From Pocillopora verrucosa (Eukaryota; Cnidaria; Anthozoa; Scleractinia; Pocilloporidae): a DNA stretch of 64,000 nucleotides. How positions within the stretch are numbered: the stretch's first letter is position 1; every line of letters starts with the position of its first letter. Below, one piece after another: positions 11,800 through 22,450 of the stretch. The position numbers were made by a program, and so were the translations under genes. The notes beneath the pieces are model-generated. The model did no database searches. It was not told the origin of the DNA and saw nothing but the letters and a program-made list of their open reading frames with translations. The stretch spans positions 16,911,718 through 16,975,717 of the forward strand of contig NC_089325.1 in assembly GCF_036669915.1 (NCBI RefSeq). The letters run 5' to 3'.

Positions 11800-14700
11800 T
11801 CAAGTCTCCATTACATACTTCAGAAGTCCCACACTTATGCTGTATTCCACCAAGCAATGAACAACAACCACAGAGAAAAAGAAAACTCCAAAGTCCTTTA
11901 TGGCAACCAGAAGAGCAGTAAAAAGAAAATTGATTCTCTGGGTAAATTCTATTGGAATTCCACAAAGTTGCAATGCAACAGTGAGCAAGGAAATATAAGC
12001 TGAGTTGGATGTCTGGAAAAAGAAAAAAAAAACAGAAATTTATTTAATGGACGGAACCTTAACATACAAATGTAACATGATACATATGTAAGGATTGCAC
12101 TTAGCGCACATGTGGTGCATGCAAAAATAAAATTCAAATGTTGCCTGTTTGGAATATTACATAATAATCATGATTTAACTTTGTGTCATGTAATAGTATA
12201 AACTCTTTTGATTTTGAGATCACATATATGATTTTAGTCCACACCACATTCAATTCACAAATAGAGGGAATAAGTTTTTAAAGAAACTGTAGTGTGGGTA
12301 TAAAAAGATCATTTGGATTTATCAACTGAGTTGATAATGTAAATTGACTGATGTTTGGAGTGTAAGCCCTTCATCATACACAATGACATTCACCTCAGTT
12401 TGGTTAGCATGATTATACATTGTAGGTGTTTCTCCACATAATTATTACTAACAAGTCTACAGATATGTTTGAAGACCAAATGAAGTATTCAGTCACAGCA
12501 CAAAATATTTGTACTATACCAGTAACTTACCTGTCGGAAGCTTGGTACACAAACAAACAGTAACTGTAAAGCTAGGAATGGCCATATCATGGACTGAAAT
12601 GAAATAAAAAGATTTTAAACAAAAATGGCCTACAGTTTCAAGTAATTTTAGAATTAACTCAAACCTTTTCATGCACACTCAACACATTTCAATTATGCAA
12701 ACTCAAAATAAAAAGAAAACAAATTAATATGTGAACAGATAAATAAATAGATAGCTTATTGATTAACTGAATAAATCAGAAATATTAAGTAAGCTGAGCT
12801 CTCAAGTTAATCAACAGTTATCAAAATGGGCCACATAGAATTCTCTATCCATTTATGTGATTGGAGGTGGATATCAAGACAAACCTCATGTCCCACTTTG
12901 AGTTTGAGGGTGAAATGTTTCATTCAGGGAGAGACTTATCAAATCTACCATTACAGGCATGATGATGTCCATGTACAATGTCATGTATTTGGTAGCCCTG
13001 GAATTCAACAACTGAACCTATAGTAAAGGAAACCTACAAATAGAGCGCTTAAAAATCCACACTGGCAAAAGGCGGACCAGTCAGCTATTTACATAGTGCA
13101 GCAGCAGTGAAGTTGAACTCAGGGTGACAAAGAACAAATCCATTGAGTCCCAGAATAGAGGACTTGAACCTGCCACCACCAGCTTACGAGTCCAGCGCCC
13201 TTACCACTTGGCTACACTGCCTCCTTTGTATTGGTACAGTGCTTTCAATAAGATTTGAAGAGGGTGGCTACCTCAGTAAAGCACCCACCAGAGAATATCA
13301 TAAAATAACAATTTCCCTCTTGCTATCCCATTACTTCTGTTCAGAATAAACTGGCCTCAAATAGAGTTTTCAGTGTTAAACTTTGTAGGTGATCATTAAA
13401 TATTCATATCCTTTATAAAAACTGTTTAACTAGCCGATCTTGAGGTGTTTTAGGTCTCACTTTGTGAGTTTGCTCAAAAGCTTCCAAAGTAAACCTGGCA
13501 ATTCACAACAGAATACCTGCCAAAGCTTTGGAAGGTGTCAGGTCTAATTGAGACCACTCTGATATGGTATAGAGTGTATGGGTTGAAGAAATCACAGCAA
13601 GAGTAAAGTGTCTTGCCCATGAACACAACACAATGACCCACACAAGGCTCAAACTCTGGCCTCTCAATCTGGAGTCCACCAGTTCTACCACATCTCTTAC
13701 AAATTAGTTCGATATACAGCTTTATGTCAGACCCTACAAAAAGCAAGGATGGAGAGCACAACTAATAGTCATGGCGCCCTTGACCACCACAAGTACCTTT
13801 TATTTTGACCACCACAAGTACCTTTTATTTTGACCACCACAAGTACCTTTTATTTTGACCACCACAAGTACCTTTTATTTTGACCACCACAAGTACCTTT
13901 TATTTTGACCACCACAAGTACCTTTCATTTTGACCACCACAAGTACCTTTCATTTTGACCACCACAAGTACCTTTCATTTTGACCACCACAAGTACCTTT
14001 TATTTTTAAGTTCACCTCCCATGTAAGTGAGAATTGTTTTTTGAACTTAACAAAGAAACAAGCTATGAAATTGACAAGGTAAGAAAGTAAGAGTACAAAC
14101 AAGATAAAAGCTTTGTCATCAAGTTTCATGTTTTCGATTTTCATCGGCTTTCATCAAAAGTATTAAAGTCTCTTATTACAATGAGCAATCTGCACAAAAT
14201 AAATGAGTTATAACACAGGTTTTTTGAAGAGTATCTTTAGTGGATCTTATCATCTCTGTTTTTTTCCTGCTTATAGTTTTAAAACTATATTGAAAGTTTT
14301 AAAAATTATCATATTACCCGCACCTTCCCATAACCTGCACCAACAACTGTTTGTGGAAAAATTAACAGATTACCCATGGGTAATCAGCCAGAAATTACAG
14401 TATGTCACTTACAGGAGATCAATGGAAGAAAGTCTCAGATATCTTTAACTCTTTCACCCCTAGGAGTGGCTGGCATCTACCGGTAATTTCACCTTCCGTT
14501 ATCACTGATTAATCACACATTAAGGTCGCAAGAATAAAGAGAATGATCAATATCTGAAGGAAATATTGATTGTAAACACATTCTCCTTGTCAGTACCATG
14601 CAAAATGTATAGGTAAGGGTGAGGAGAATATGCATGCTGATTTTACACAGTAGTATTCCCTTCCAAAATGCACTCTTCCACCATATCTGGCTCCAAGGAT

Positions 14701-15641
14701 AAGTGTAGTACAAATAATCAAGAAAATGGCAGGTATATCAAACAATTATTCCACAAGCTCTCATTGGATATGAGATGGTAAATGTCCAACCAGGCCTGTA
14801 GGGCCAAGTTGGCTATAATCATCTCACATCCAACACGCCTGAGTGGAATAATTGTTTCATTAAAAACACTCCAACATGTAGATAAATCTTCCCAACGTTG
14901 TTTTGCAAATTTCTTTTTTTTGACATGTTCACTTACCATATTACCACATTTGTAAAGCAGAGTATAATGGCTGATAACCCATGATGACTAGGCCGATATC
15001 ATGACATCATCATACTTAAGGCTTCTTACCTCTGACTGGACCAAAACAGCGTCATTAGAAACATCATTGCGGCTGTTCTCAACATTGATTGAGAATAAAA
15101 CCTCTAAGTTCACATAAGTCCACCTGATCACCAAAGAGAAAGCCAGTATGACAACAAAAACAGTTCGAGTCCAAATTGCAGTACTGAAGCCGGAAGATTC
15201 ATCACTGTGTGTCTCGTTAACAGCTGCTGTTGAAGGAAAAGTGTTATGTGATCGCGATCGAGTTGATGTAACTTTAGGTAGACGTTTTACCTCGTTGTCT
15301 AAAAAGGAATTTTCGTTAGCTTCTGAGTCCTGCGATCCACAGGTATTTCCCTCCGCTGGATACATATCGGAAATTTGGTCTCCTTGGTTTTTTTCCACTG
15401 GCAATTTCTTAATTTCTCCAGTTGTATAATCACTTTCTTTTGTATCGACTGACAGTATATTCTTGCAGGAATTATCTGCATTTCCCACGGAAGAAGAATT
15501 GGAAATGTTTCCATCTACAACAAGATTAGACTTTGAATTATCAGGATGGCTTGAACGACTGCCTAGAATTCTCTGAAGGCGACTCTCAGAATTTTCCAGT
15601 ACTTTTTTTCTTCTCTGTGCACGGCGCTCGGCGGCAGACAT
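11800..15641 (-). CDS. CAMLG: Calcium signal-modulating cyclophilin ligand (CAML/GET2)
   Basis: CAML is the ER membrane receptor that, with WRB/GET1, takes tail-anchored proteins from the ATPase TRC40/GET3 and inserts them. Three exons on the minus strand join in phase 0: 15641-15030 (204 codons), 12593-12531 (21 codons) and 12012-11800 (70 codons plus TGA). The product is 295 residues, close to the roughly 296 of vertebrate CAML. Every intron has GT-AG ends. The N-terminus (MSAAERRAQRRKKVLENSES, then RLQRILG) is the conserved basic GET3-recruiting segment. Residues about 35-150 are polar and poorly conserved. Three hydrophobic segments follow: about 160-179, about 206-225 (exon 2, PFLALQLLFVCVP) and about 265-284 (FFFSVVVVHCLVEY), with the conserved LCGIP motif in exon 3. 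The orthology is clear. Intron 1 is loaded with repeats; intron 2 looks plain. Confidence 0.95.
13025..13225 (-). mobile_element. tRNA-derived SINE in CAMLG intron 1
   Basis: Read on the minus strand, the element starts GGCAGTGTAGCCAAGTGG (A box) near 13221 and carries a perfect B box, GGTTCAAGTCC, at about 13169-13159. A roughly 130-bp non-tRNA body follows. The anticodon-stem region cannot pair, so it is not a functional tRNA. It lies in the same orientation as CAMLG. Confidence 0.7.
13500..13700 (-). mobile_element. tRNA-derived SINE with conserved central domain
   Basis: Minus-strand reading gives a tRNA-like head with a decayed B box (GAGTTTGAGCC, about 13645), then a block centred on TTGTGTTCATGGGCAAGACA (about 13629-13610). 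Blocks of this type are shared by SINE superfamilies across distant animals. The 3' end is not sharply defined. It lies inside CAMLG intron 1, in the gene's orientation. Confidence 0.6.
13781..14005. repeat. minisatellite, nine 25-bp units
   Basis: Nine head-to-tail copies of a 25-bp unit start at 13781, 13806, 13831, 13856, 13881, 13906, 13931, 13956 and 13981. The unit begins TGACCACCACAAGTACC and ends in a T-rich segment. Units 6-8 share one T-to-C change, giving TTTCATTT in place of TTTTATTT, so they probably arose by duplication of one variant copy. The copies are otherwise identical, which points to recent expansion and likely length polymorphism. It sits inside CAMLG intron 1. Confidence 0.97.
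14740..14857. mobile_element. foldback MITE in CAMLG intron 1
   Basis: The left end AAACAATTATTCCAC and right end GTGGAATAATTGTTT are perfect inverted repeats. Pairing continues inward (TTGGATATGAGATG against CATCTCACATCCAA, and CCAAC against GTTGG) for arms of about 55 bp with a tiny loop. No coding capacity. A non-autonomous DNA element. Confidence 0.75.
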
Positions 15642-15756
15642 TTTGGATAAGATAACTTCCTCCCTAGTCCTCCCCTACATTAGCTACCGTGGCAATCTGG
15701 ACTAAACTTGTCGACACTCTCTACGAATAAGTACTTCATTTAAGCTCACACAAAGT

Positions 15757-15836
15757 GATAAACAATCATAGAGAATATATATATGGGCGAGTAGATATGG
15801 AATTTCTCTTCGATTGCTTAGCTCACGAGTGAGATG

Positions 15837-15870
<34 letters not shown>

Positions 15871-17014
15871 ACAAGCAACCATGTATTATTTTGTTTATCA
15901 TATAAACACAATAGCCCTTTACTCGCAGGAAGAACCGACTTCATTAATGAATGAAAATAAATGAATCGACAATCTCTAAATAACAATCGTGGAGTGCGTT
16001 GGCGCTAACTCTTAGGATGGAAAAATGCGTTGAATCACGATTACAAAAACAACGATGATCGTAATTTTCAATTTACAAAATTCTCATTTATTGACTTTAT
16101 CCTTACCGACAGAAGAAGTCTGTCAGGTAAACGGCCAAAATCGGCCAGTGGCAAATCTTCAAGTTGTCGATTTTCATTCTCAGCCGCGAGAAATCTCAAT
16201 ACCAGAGCCACTGAATACGTAACTTCGGTTTTTCTTTTTTTTTATTGGTTTTTCCCCTTCCAAAAAAGTTTGAAAAGCCGTAACAACACACGTGAAAAAA
16301 AAACGATATTTTTTCACCTGTGTTTGATATCGCCAATCAGCTGCTGACACGTCACTCGCCTTTCGCGCCACTCGGTCAAGTTGATGAATGAAGGGCAAAG
16401 CTTTTTCACCATTCTCAATCCAAGGTCGTTTGTCAGAATTTTTACGGATTATGGCTGCTAAAACACTGAAAAATCCGTATCGCTTTAAGACAGTGACTTT
16501 CAAACGTTCCTAGTAGGGGAAGAAAACCAAAGTAAGGAAAGAAAAACCGAAAGTTACGTATTCAGTGGCTTTGGTAATGGCATTTCTCGCGGCTGAGAAC
16601 GAAAATCGACAATTGGAAGATTCGCCACAGGCCGATTTTGGCCGTGTACCTAAAAGATTTCTTCTGTCGGTAAGGACCAAGTCAATGACTAAGAATTTTG
16701 TATATTGAAAATTACAACTATTGTTGTTTTTGTAATCATGATTCAGCGCATTTTTCCATCTTAAGAGTTAGCGCCAACGCACGATTCATTTATTTTCATA
16801 CATCAAGAGTCGACTTTTCTTGTCAGTAAAGGGCTTTTGTGTTTATATGATAAACAAAATAATACATGGTTGCTTGTAGATATAAAAATTTCTCTTCTCG
16901 TGTTAAACTCGACATCTCACTCGTTCGCTGCGCTCACTCGTGGGCTATCGAGTTGCACACTCGAAGAGAAATTTCATATCTTGGCGCACCATGTATTATT
17001 CTCTATTTACTAAC
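15757..17014. mobile_element. large foldback element (about 1.26 kb)
   Basis: Two long inverted arms, about 15757-16215 and 16553-17014, flank a central region of roughly 340 bp. The arms match over most of their length. Examples are ACTGAATACGTAAC against GTTACGTATTCAGT, and the shared segment near 15980-16040 and 16740-16785. Each outer end itself contains a smaller hairpin (GATATGGAATTTCTC near 15806, mirrored near 15860), and the right end carries TCGTTCGCTGCGCTCACTCG. No transposase frame was seen; the central open frame on the minus strand has no recognised domain. Length differences between the arms show it is no longer young. It lies just upstream of the CAMLG start. Confidence 0.85.
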
Positions 17015-17389
17015 AAACTTTACTCCTTCTCAGCTCTATACTTCCCCATTTATACTCACAATATAGCAGCAAAAGTCCCTACACAGCACTTAGCTGAAAA
17101 TAAGGCACCACGTGCCTCTGTAAAACACAGCAATATACACAGAAACACCCCGTAGTGCTATATAGCATAGGGATATACGGCGCCATACCTTAACTTTAGC
17201 AAAGCGGTGGGAGCAGTGCTGAGTTCCTGGTAGAAAATTCAGATTTTGCCCCATGGGTTTCGGTATCAGACGAAGCAAATTTTGGTAATTTCCCGTCGTT
17301 GTTTAGTAGAGGACGACTAAGAAATGTACACATAGGTAATGACATGATTTCGAGTGCAACTGGTTTTAATAATCACGAAAAAATTTTTA

Positions 17390-17890
17390 AAGACAACAAA
17401 ATTGCACGAGCCCGTAGGGCAAGACCCGATTGGTAGTCTTTGAAAAAATTTACAAGTGCCTATTACACAAAATTGCGAGAGAAATCATGTTATCACTTGT
17501 TAATCATGTATAGGAAAGAACGCCCAGAGAGTCAAGAGAGACGATACTTCGTAAGCGTGTGCGCGCTATTTGCAATTTACACTCGTGTTACATGAAAATG
17601 CAGTTGTTTTCAACCAATCAGAAGCGCGTATTTTTTTCATATGCGTTTTTGAAAGTTTTGAAACGCACGAGCTGAGCTATTGTTCTACCCATTAGATTTT
17701 TGTTTTTTTCCACGGCCTCGTTGCCGTCATCGCCATGGTTTGCTTTAGGTCCCCATGAATAACAAACTTAAGGCCTGTTTTGACGTGATCAAGATAAAAT
17801 AAGAAATTATATGGACAGGCGGGTTACCCCACCTAGGAGGGTTACCTCACCTACCTGGGGTCCCCCACCTCCATGTAAACAGGTTCTTAA
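17390..17890. repeat. composite dispersed repeats
   Basis: A patchwork. Around 17396-17510 there is a segment beginning CAAAATTGCACGAGCCCG; around 17540-17660 a segment with CAACCAATCAGAAGCG; and around 17815-17885 a C/G-run block with short palindromes (GGTTACCCCACCTAGGAGG, TACCTGGGGTCCCCCACC). They look like pieces of dispersed elements rather than genes. Family assignment is from general impression only. Confidence 0.4.
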
Positions 17891-18713
17891 TGCGATGAAA
17901 AGAACGGGAAATTTCACTCAACGTTGTGCAGATGTTCCGTTGTTCTACATTCATCCCAGCTAAGATTTATGATAGAACCAAAAATGTATGATCAGTTTAA
18001 AACTAAAAAATTTATCAGAAGAAATAATACGCAGAGGTCTTTAATGCCAGAAAGTGCTAACTTTGGTTAGCTAACTTACAATTTCTATGGTCAAATACTG
18101 ACGGAATCAAACTTTGAATTTTTAACTTAGTTTTTATTCCACTAACTCAAAATGAGGATGGAGTCTGAAGAGGCATTGGCATCGCTTCGATAAACACTCA
18201 GGCTTGTTGTTCAAAAACTGATTTACCATTTATTTTCATTTCATTTCATTTTATTTTTATTTAAACACGGTCAATTCATCAGCCTAAAAAATACATATCA
18301 CACACGCTAAAATATTTAAAACTCAAACTATATACAATAACACTAAAAGCTGTTTTCCGTGAGTGCCGTGCGTTAGACTTAAAGAATGTCATTGATCTTA
18401 CGTTTAAATACCCCCAGAGACTCTGTGTTCCTTATATCGCATGGTAGACTGTTCCATAACATGGCGCCATTGTAGCTAAAGCTTTTTCGGTAATAATTAG
18501 TGCGCGGTAATGGAACATTGAGCTTATTTTAAGAGTCCCTGAGGTCATAAGCAGAGTCACGCCACGTAAACTTTGAACACAGATACTCTGGAGCTAGCCC
18601 GTGCAGACATCTTAACATCATGGTGGCTTTGTGAATTTCCTGCTGGCGTGTAAGATTTTTCCACCTTAAAAACTCGAGTAGCTAAGTTGCATCAGCATCA
18701 TAGTTAGAGAATG

Positions 18714-20010
18714 TCAACACACGGGCTGCTCTATTCTGCAGTTTGTCTCGTAGCGTTTTCCCACAGTTACCCCAAAGTGAGGTTTTACTAAGGCTTGGTA
18801 AACGAGATGTAAGGTTGATGCTGGGATCAGGTGCCTAATTCGCTTTAGGGCCCCAATACCAGAGGCGATCTTTTTGGTTAATTTTTCGATGTGACTATGC
18901 CAATCGAGTTTATCGTCTATTATTACACCAAGCGATTTCGTAGCTGTAACCTGGCTCACTTGAGTATTGTTCATTGTAATTGTTGGTGAAGCTGTGAGAG
19001 TCTTCAGTCTCTTCCTCGACCATATTAGCATGAATTCGCTTTTGGTCATGTTCAATGTAAGTTTGTTTGCTTGTAGCCAGTTGAAAACGTTTGCTAGGTC
19101 TTCATTTAGACAAAACTGAACATTCTCAAGATTACTGCCCGCATATGTAAGGTGTGTGTCGTCAGCGTACATTCTTGGTTTACAATTTGATAAGCAATTT
19201 GGAAGATCGTTAATATATAATAAGAACAATAATGGACCGAGGATGGTCCCTTGAGGGACGCATGTCAGTGAGTAGCTATTGGAAAGCGACCCGTTCACAG
19301 AGCATTTTTGTGTGCGGTTTTTAAGATATGACTGAAACCATTTGAAAGATTTGCCATGTATACCATAATAGTTTAGTTTCGATAGAAGAATCTGATGATC
19401 AACAGTGTCAAAAGCTTTCTTCAAATCCAGAAAAATGACTCCATTGATTTTCCCGTTATCAATATCATATGCCCAAGAATCTGTCGCTTCCAACAAAGCT
19501 GTTACAGTTGAATGATTAGCACGAAAACCTGACTGATTTTGACATAGAATATCGTGATCTTTCAAATAGGCATACAACTGTTCATAAACTATCCTTTCAA
19601 ACGCCTTCGCCACTATTGGAATCACCGATATTGGGCGGTAATTGTTTACATCACCGCGGTCACCCTGTTTATAAAGAGGGGAAACCCTTGCATATTTCCA
19701 GTCATCTGGGAACGTCCCTTGGTTAATAGATTGATTGAAAATATCACATATCGGCACACAAATAAGATCAGCATATTCCCAGACCAAACTAGCAGATATT
19801 TTGTCAAGGCCCGTTGCCTTTGACTTGTCTAGTTTATTTAAAAGTGAAATACTTTATTTGGATTGGTGGGTTGGAGCTTAAACCGTTATCTGTAGCGGTA
19901 AGATATCTTTGATAGCTACCACTATCGCAATTTATCTCACTGGAAAGTTTTGGACCAATATTAGCAAAGTGGTTATTGAATTCGTTTGATAGCTCCAACG
20001 GATTAGTTAA
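18714..20010 (-). pseudogene. LINE reverse transcriptase domain (broken)
   Basis: The main open stretch (19787-18714) holds the reverse transcriptase core in order: NNYRPISVI, SGFRANHST, FLDLKKAFDTVDH (catalytic Asp), VPQGTILGPLLFLLYINDLP and the YADD active site. Upstream, from 20010, the linker continues (NPLELSNEFNNHFANIGPK) but hits a frameshift and stop near 19845. Downstream the frame shifts at about 18780. The C-terminal region is then readable to about 18390 with in-frame stops, including a TAG shortly after VLTFSNYDADAT. It would have copied the element's own RNA at a nicked target; it cannot do so now. Confidence 0.92.
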
Positions 20011-21178
20011 CAAATAGAGAAGCCTTGACTGTGCTCTGTTCTGTTATAAAGCACTTAGGAAGTGGCTAGAGCACGAAAGAAGTGTAGGGAGAAACACGAG
20101 ACGTAGTCAAAATCAAAATCAAATCCTTCTGCATTATAATCCCTGTTAGAATGGTTCAAATAATCTGATTGGCTGTACAAGACTAAAGCTGTCAAAAGTG
20201 TCAAACCATCAAAGTTCAAAAACCATCAAAGTTCAAATTCTGCGATAGTTTACAAACTGAAATAGTTCGGCAGGTCGAATTTAACACTTTTGCCTGAAGT
20301 TTTTAAGTCTCTAATACAGAATCTTGAAGTGAAATTTGCAGTGAAATTCAGCTGAATTATGGCTCATAGAAACACGCGAGGATTTTCACATGACAAGGTA
20401 GAAAACAAACTGTTCAAGGCGAGCGTTTTTGAATGAACGACAGACGAATTCACCGGAACATGAAGATCGCTCGGGATGACAGCGCCACAAAACTCGGCTG
20501 CAGTGACTGATGTGACTTTCCACTCAATGCATCGGAAAGGATATCAGAGCAAGCTCTTATTTTTTCACTCGAAGGGCGGCCGACGTAGTTTCTGCCGGAG
20601 GCTTGCTTTACCATGATGACCGGAGATCGCCATGATGAGCGAGCCGCGATGGACTTCGGCATAATCATATTCGCTCAGACACCGTCATGATTAGTATGAA
20701 TTTTAACAGTTATGCCAGATTAGTTATATTTTTCATCATTTCTGTTTTGCTCTGTATTGTTTTTGAACACTGAACTTTATATACTATACGAGTGTTAGCT
20801 GTGTTTGATTTTTATTACCGTACGTAAGCTTGCAATCTAACTGAGCGTGAAAATCTTTAAAACTCGGAACGTCTATTTTGTTTTTCCTTTGAGGATTTTC
20901 CTATCTGCTCACGTTTTAATAACGTAAATGACGGCGCCTGGTATGTTTACAAACATTTGTTTGGTTCTTCTGTTGCTACTTGCCGGCTCGCTTGTTCCGA
21001 AATTTCACTTTCAATTATCGGAAAAAAGCTAAAAGGAAGTCCCGGAAAAGGTCGAACATAGTACAGTTTGGCAGATGGCGTGACAGCTTTAGCTCAGCTC
21101 TATGCTCTATACTCTCATAGAGCACGCTCTTTCAACCAATGACACCGCGCGTTATATCCGAACTTTATTATAATTATC
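20011..21178. mobile_element. 1.17 kb insertion inside the LINE, TTAA/GTTAA duplication
   Basis: GTTAA (20006-20010 and 21179-21183) flanks a 1,168-bp segment. Removing the segment and one GTTAA copy rejoins the LINE frame as VNGLT-NPLELSNEF, so the boundaries are exact. TTAA is the piggyBac target, but the ends (CAAATAG and CGATAAT read inward) lack the usual CCC start and show no long inverted repeat. No intact transposase; the internal open frames are short and featureless. A non-autonomous element of uncertain class. Confidence 0.85.
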
Positions 21179-21183
21179 GTTAA

Positions 21184-22392
21184 TCCGTTCACTTTTAGTG
21201 ACGCCACTGACGTTTTCCCAGATTTTCGAGAGGTTAGCTCGTTTATAGTCTGCCAGGTCTTTCGGGAGTCGCTGGTGTGCTTATTAAAACTATTTTGGTA
21301 ATAAACTAGCTTAGCTGAGCGTATTTGCTTATTGGTTATATTTCTTTGTTTCTTAAATAATGCCCAATCGTTAGGATCATTTGTCTTGCTAGCTTTGATT
21401 TTTAATATGTCCCTAGTATGCATAGAGTCTTTCAATTCAGAGGTAATCCATGGAGAACTCCGTGAACGAACACGCATCGTTTTCAGTGGGGCATGTTTGT
21501 CAGCAATAGCTAGAAATGTACATTTCCATTGCCGCCACATCACGTTTGGGTTGGAAGACTCATATACATTATCCCAATATTGAGATAGGATGTCATAACG
21601 AAAATTTTGACGATCGAAATTTGGGAAATTTCTATATGTAATAGAATTATGTCCATTAGACATTCCGTTCTGGGCAAGTTTTCTATATACATACACCATG
21701 CTATGATCACTTATCCCGATGTGACAAACTCCCGAACAAACGATCTTATCTGAGCAGTTGGTATAGATTAAATTAATTAGAGTTGAAGAGGTGGGTGTTA
21801 TCCTCGTTGGTTCAGAGATGAGCTGCTCGAGTCCGTAGACATCGGCAATACTCCTTAATTTGGATACGTCATTGTCATATCGAGTAGTGATCATATCACA
21901 GTTCATGTCTCCCAGTACAAAAGATTCTACATTTTCACTATCCAATTTTCCAATTAGGGATTCAAAAGGTGAAAAAATGCCAATAGGAGAGTCAGGTGGT
22001 CTGTACCAAGTAACAATCACAAAAGGTTTTGAATTTGGCTTATGGATTTCCAAGCAAAGATTTTCTAATGCACCCATATGTAGGTCATTTCGTACAGTAA
22101 AGTTGATTGAGGTTTTTACATAGAAGCATACCCCTCCGCCGGATTTTGTAAGTCTATCGCGGCGAATTATTTCGTATCCCGAAATATGAACTTCATGATC
22201 TCGAATACTCTCGTTCAGTTTCGTTTCATTTATGGAAATAATATCGATATCATTGTTTGCTAATAGGATTCTTAGCTCGTCTATATGAGTTGTTAATTGA
22301 TTAATATTGAATGATGCCATTTTAAAACCGCGCAAAGGAGGCAATAGTGAGATAGATTTTTCGGCTCTTTGGTTGCTTAATCGGTCCCGCAC
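21184..22392 (-). pseudogene. LINE apurinic-type endonuclease domain
   Basis: N-terminal part of LINE ORF2, the endonuclease (EEP fold) that nicks target DNA. Visible motifs, numbered from the ATG at 22392: FNIN at 28-31, NETKL at 55-59, TWYRPP at 128-133, GDMNCD at 161-166 and SDH at 228-230. The motif usually read as TLID has Asn at 207 in place of the expected Asp, a probable catalytic loss. The natural start may be the Met at 25 (MASFNINQL). The frame runs without stops into the inserted element at 21178, where it ends after about 20 unrelated residues. Confidence 0.92.
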
Positions 22393-22420
22393 GGCATTGA
22401 CGGAAATTTAATAGGTGGAG

Positions 22421-22450
22421 ATGAAGTGAATTGAAGTGAATGAAGTGAAT
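22421..22450. repeat. short tandem TGAAGTGAAT repeats
   Basis: About three imperfect copies of GAAGTGAATT/TGAAGTGAAT, directly next to the 5' end of the LINE coding region. It may belong to the element's 5'UTR. Confidence 0.6.

Larger units (their letters stand above)
18225..22395 (-). mobile_element. CR1/L2-type non-LTR retrotransposon, decayed and interrupted
   Basis: On the minus strand the element reads endonuclease (22392-21184), an interrupting insertion (20011-21178), reverse transcriptase (20010-18714), then a frame-shifted C-terminal region to about 18390. The 3' end near 18225-18260 is a short AT-rich tail of repeated ATGAAA-like units, as in CR1/L2 elements, which lack long poly(A). 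Possible 5'UTR extends to about 22790. Stops, frameshifts and the insertion mean it is not mobile. No ORF1 was recognised. Confidence 0.93.

Noticed and set aside
13143-13223. tRNA gene on the minus strand
   Set aside because: Perfect B box, but the anticodon stem does not pair and a SINE body follows.
13781-14005. Possible CRISPR array
   Set aside because: The 25-bp units abut with no spacers; it is a minisatellite in an animal intron.
16180-16503. 107-codon frame in the foldback element centre
   Set aside because: No recognised domain; it runs into the inverted arm and is read as repeat sequence.
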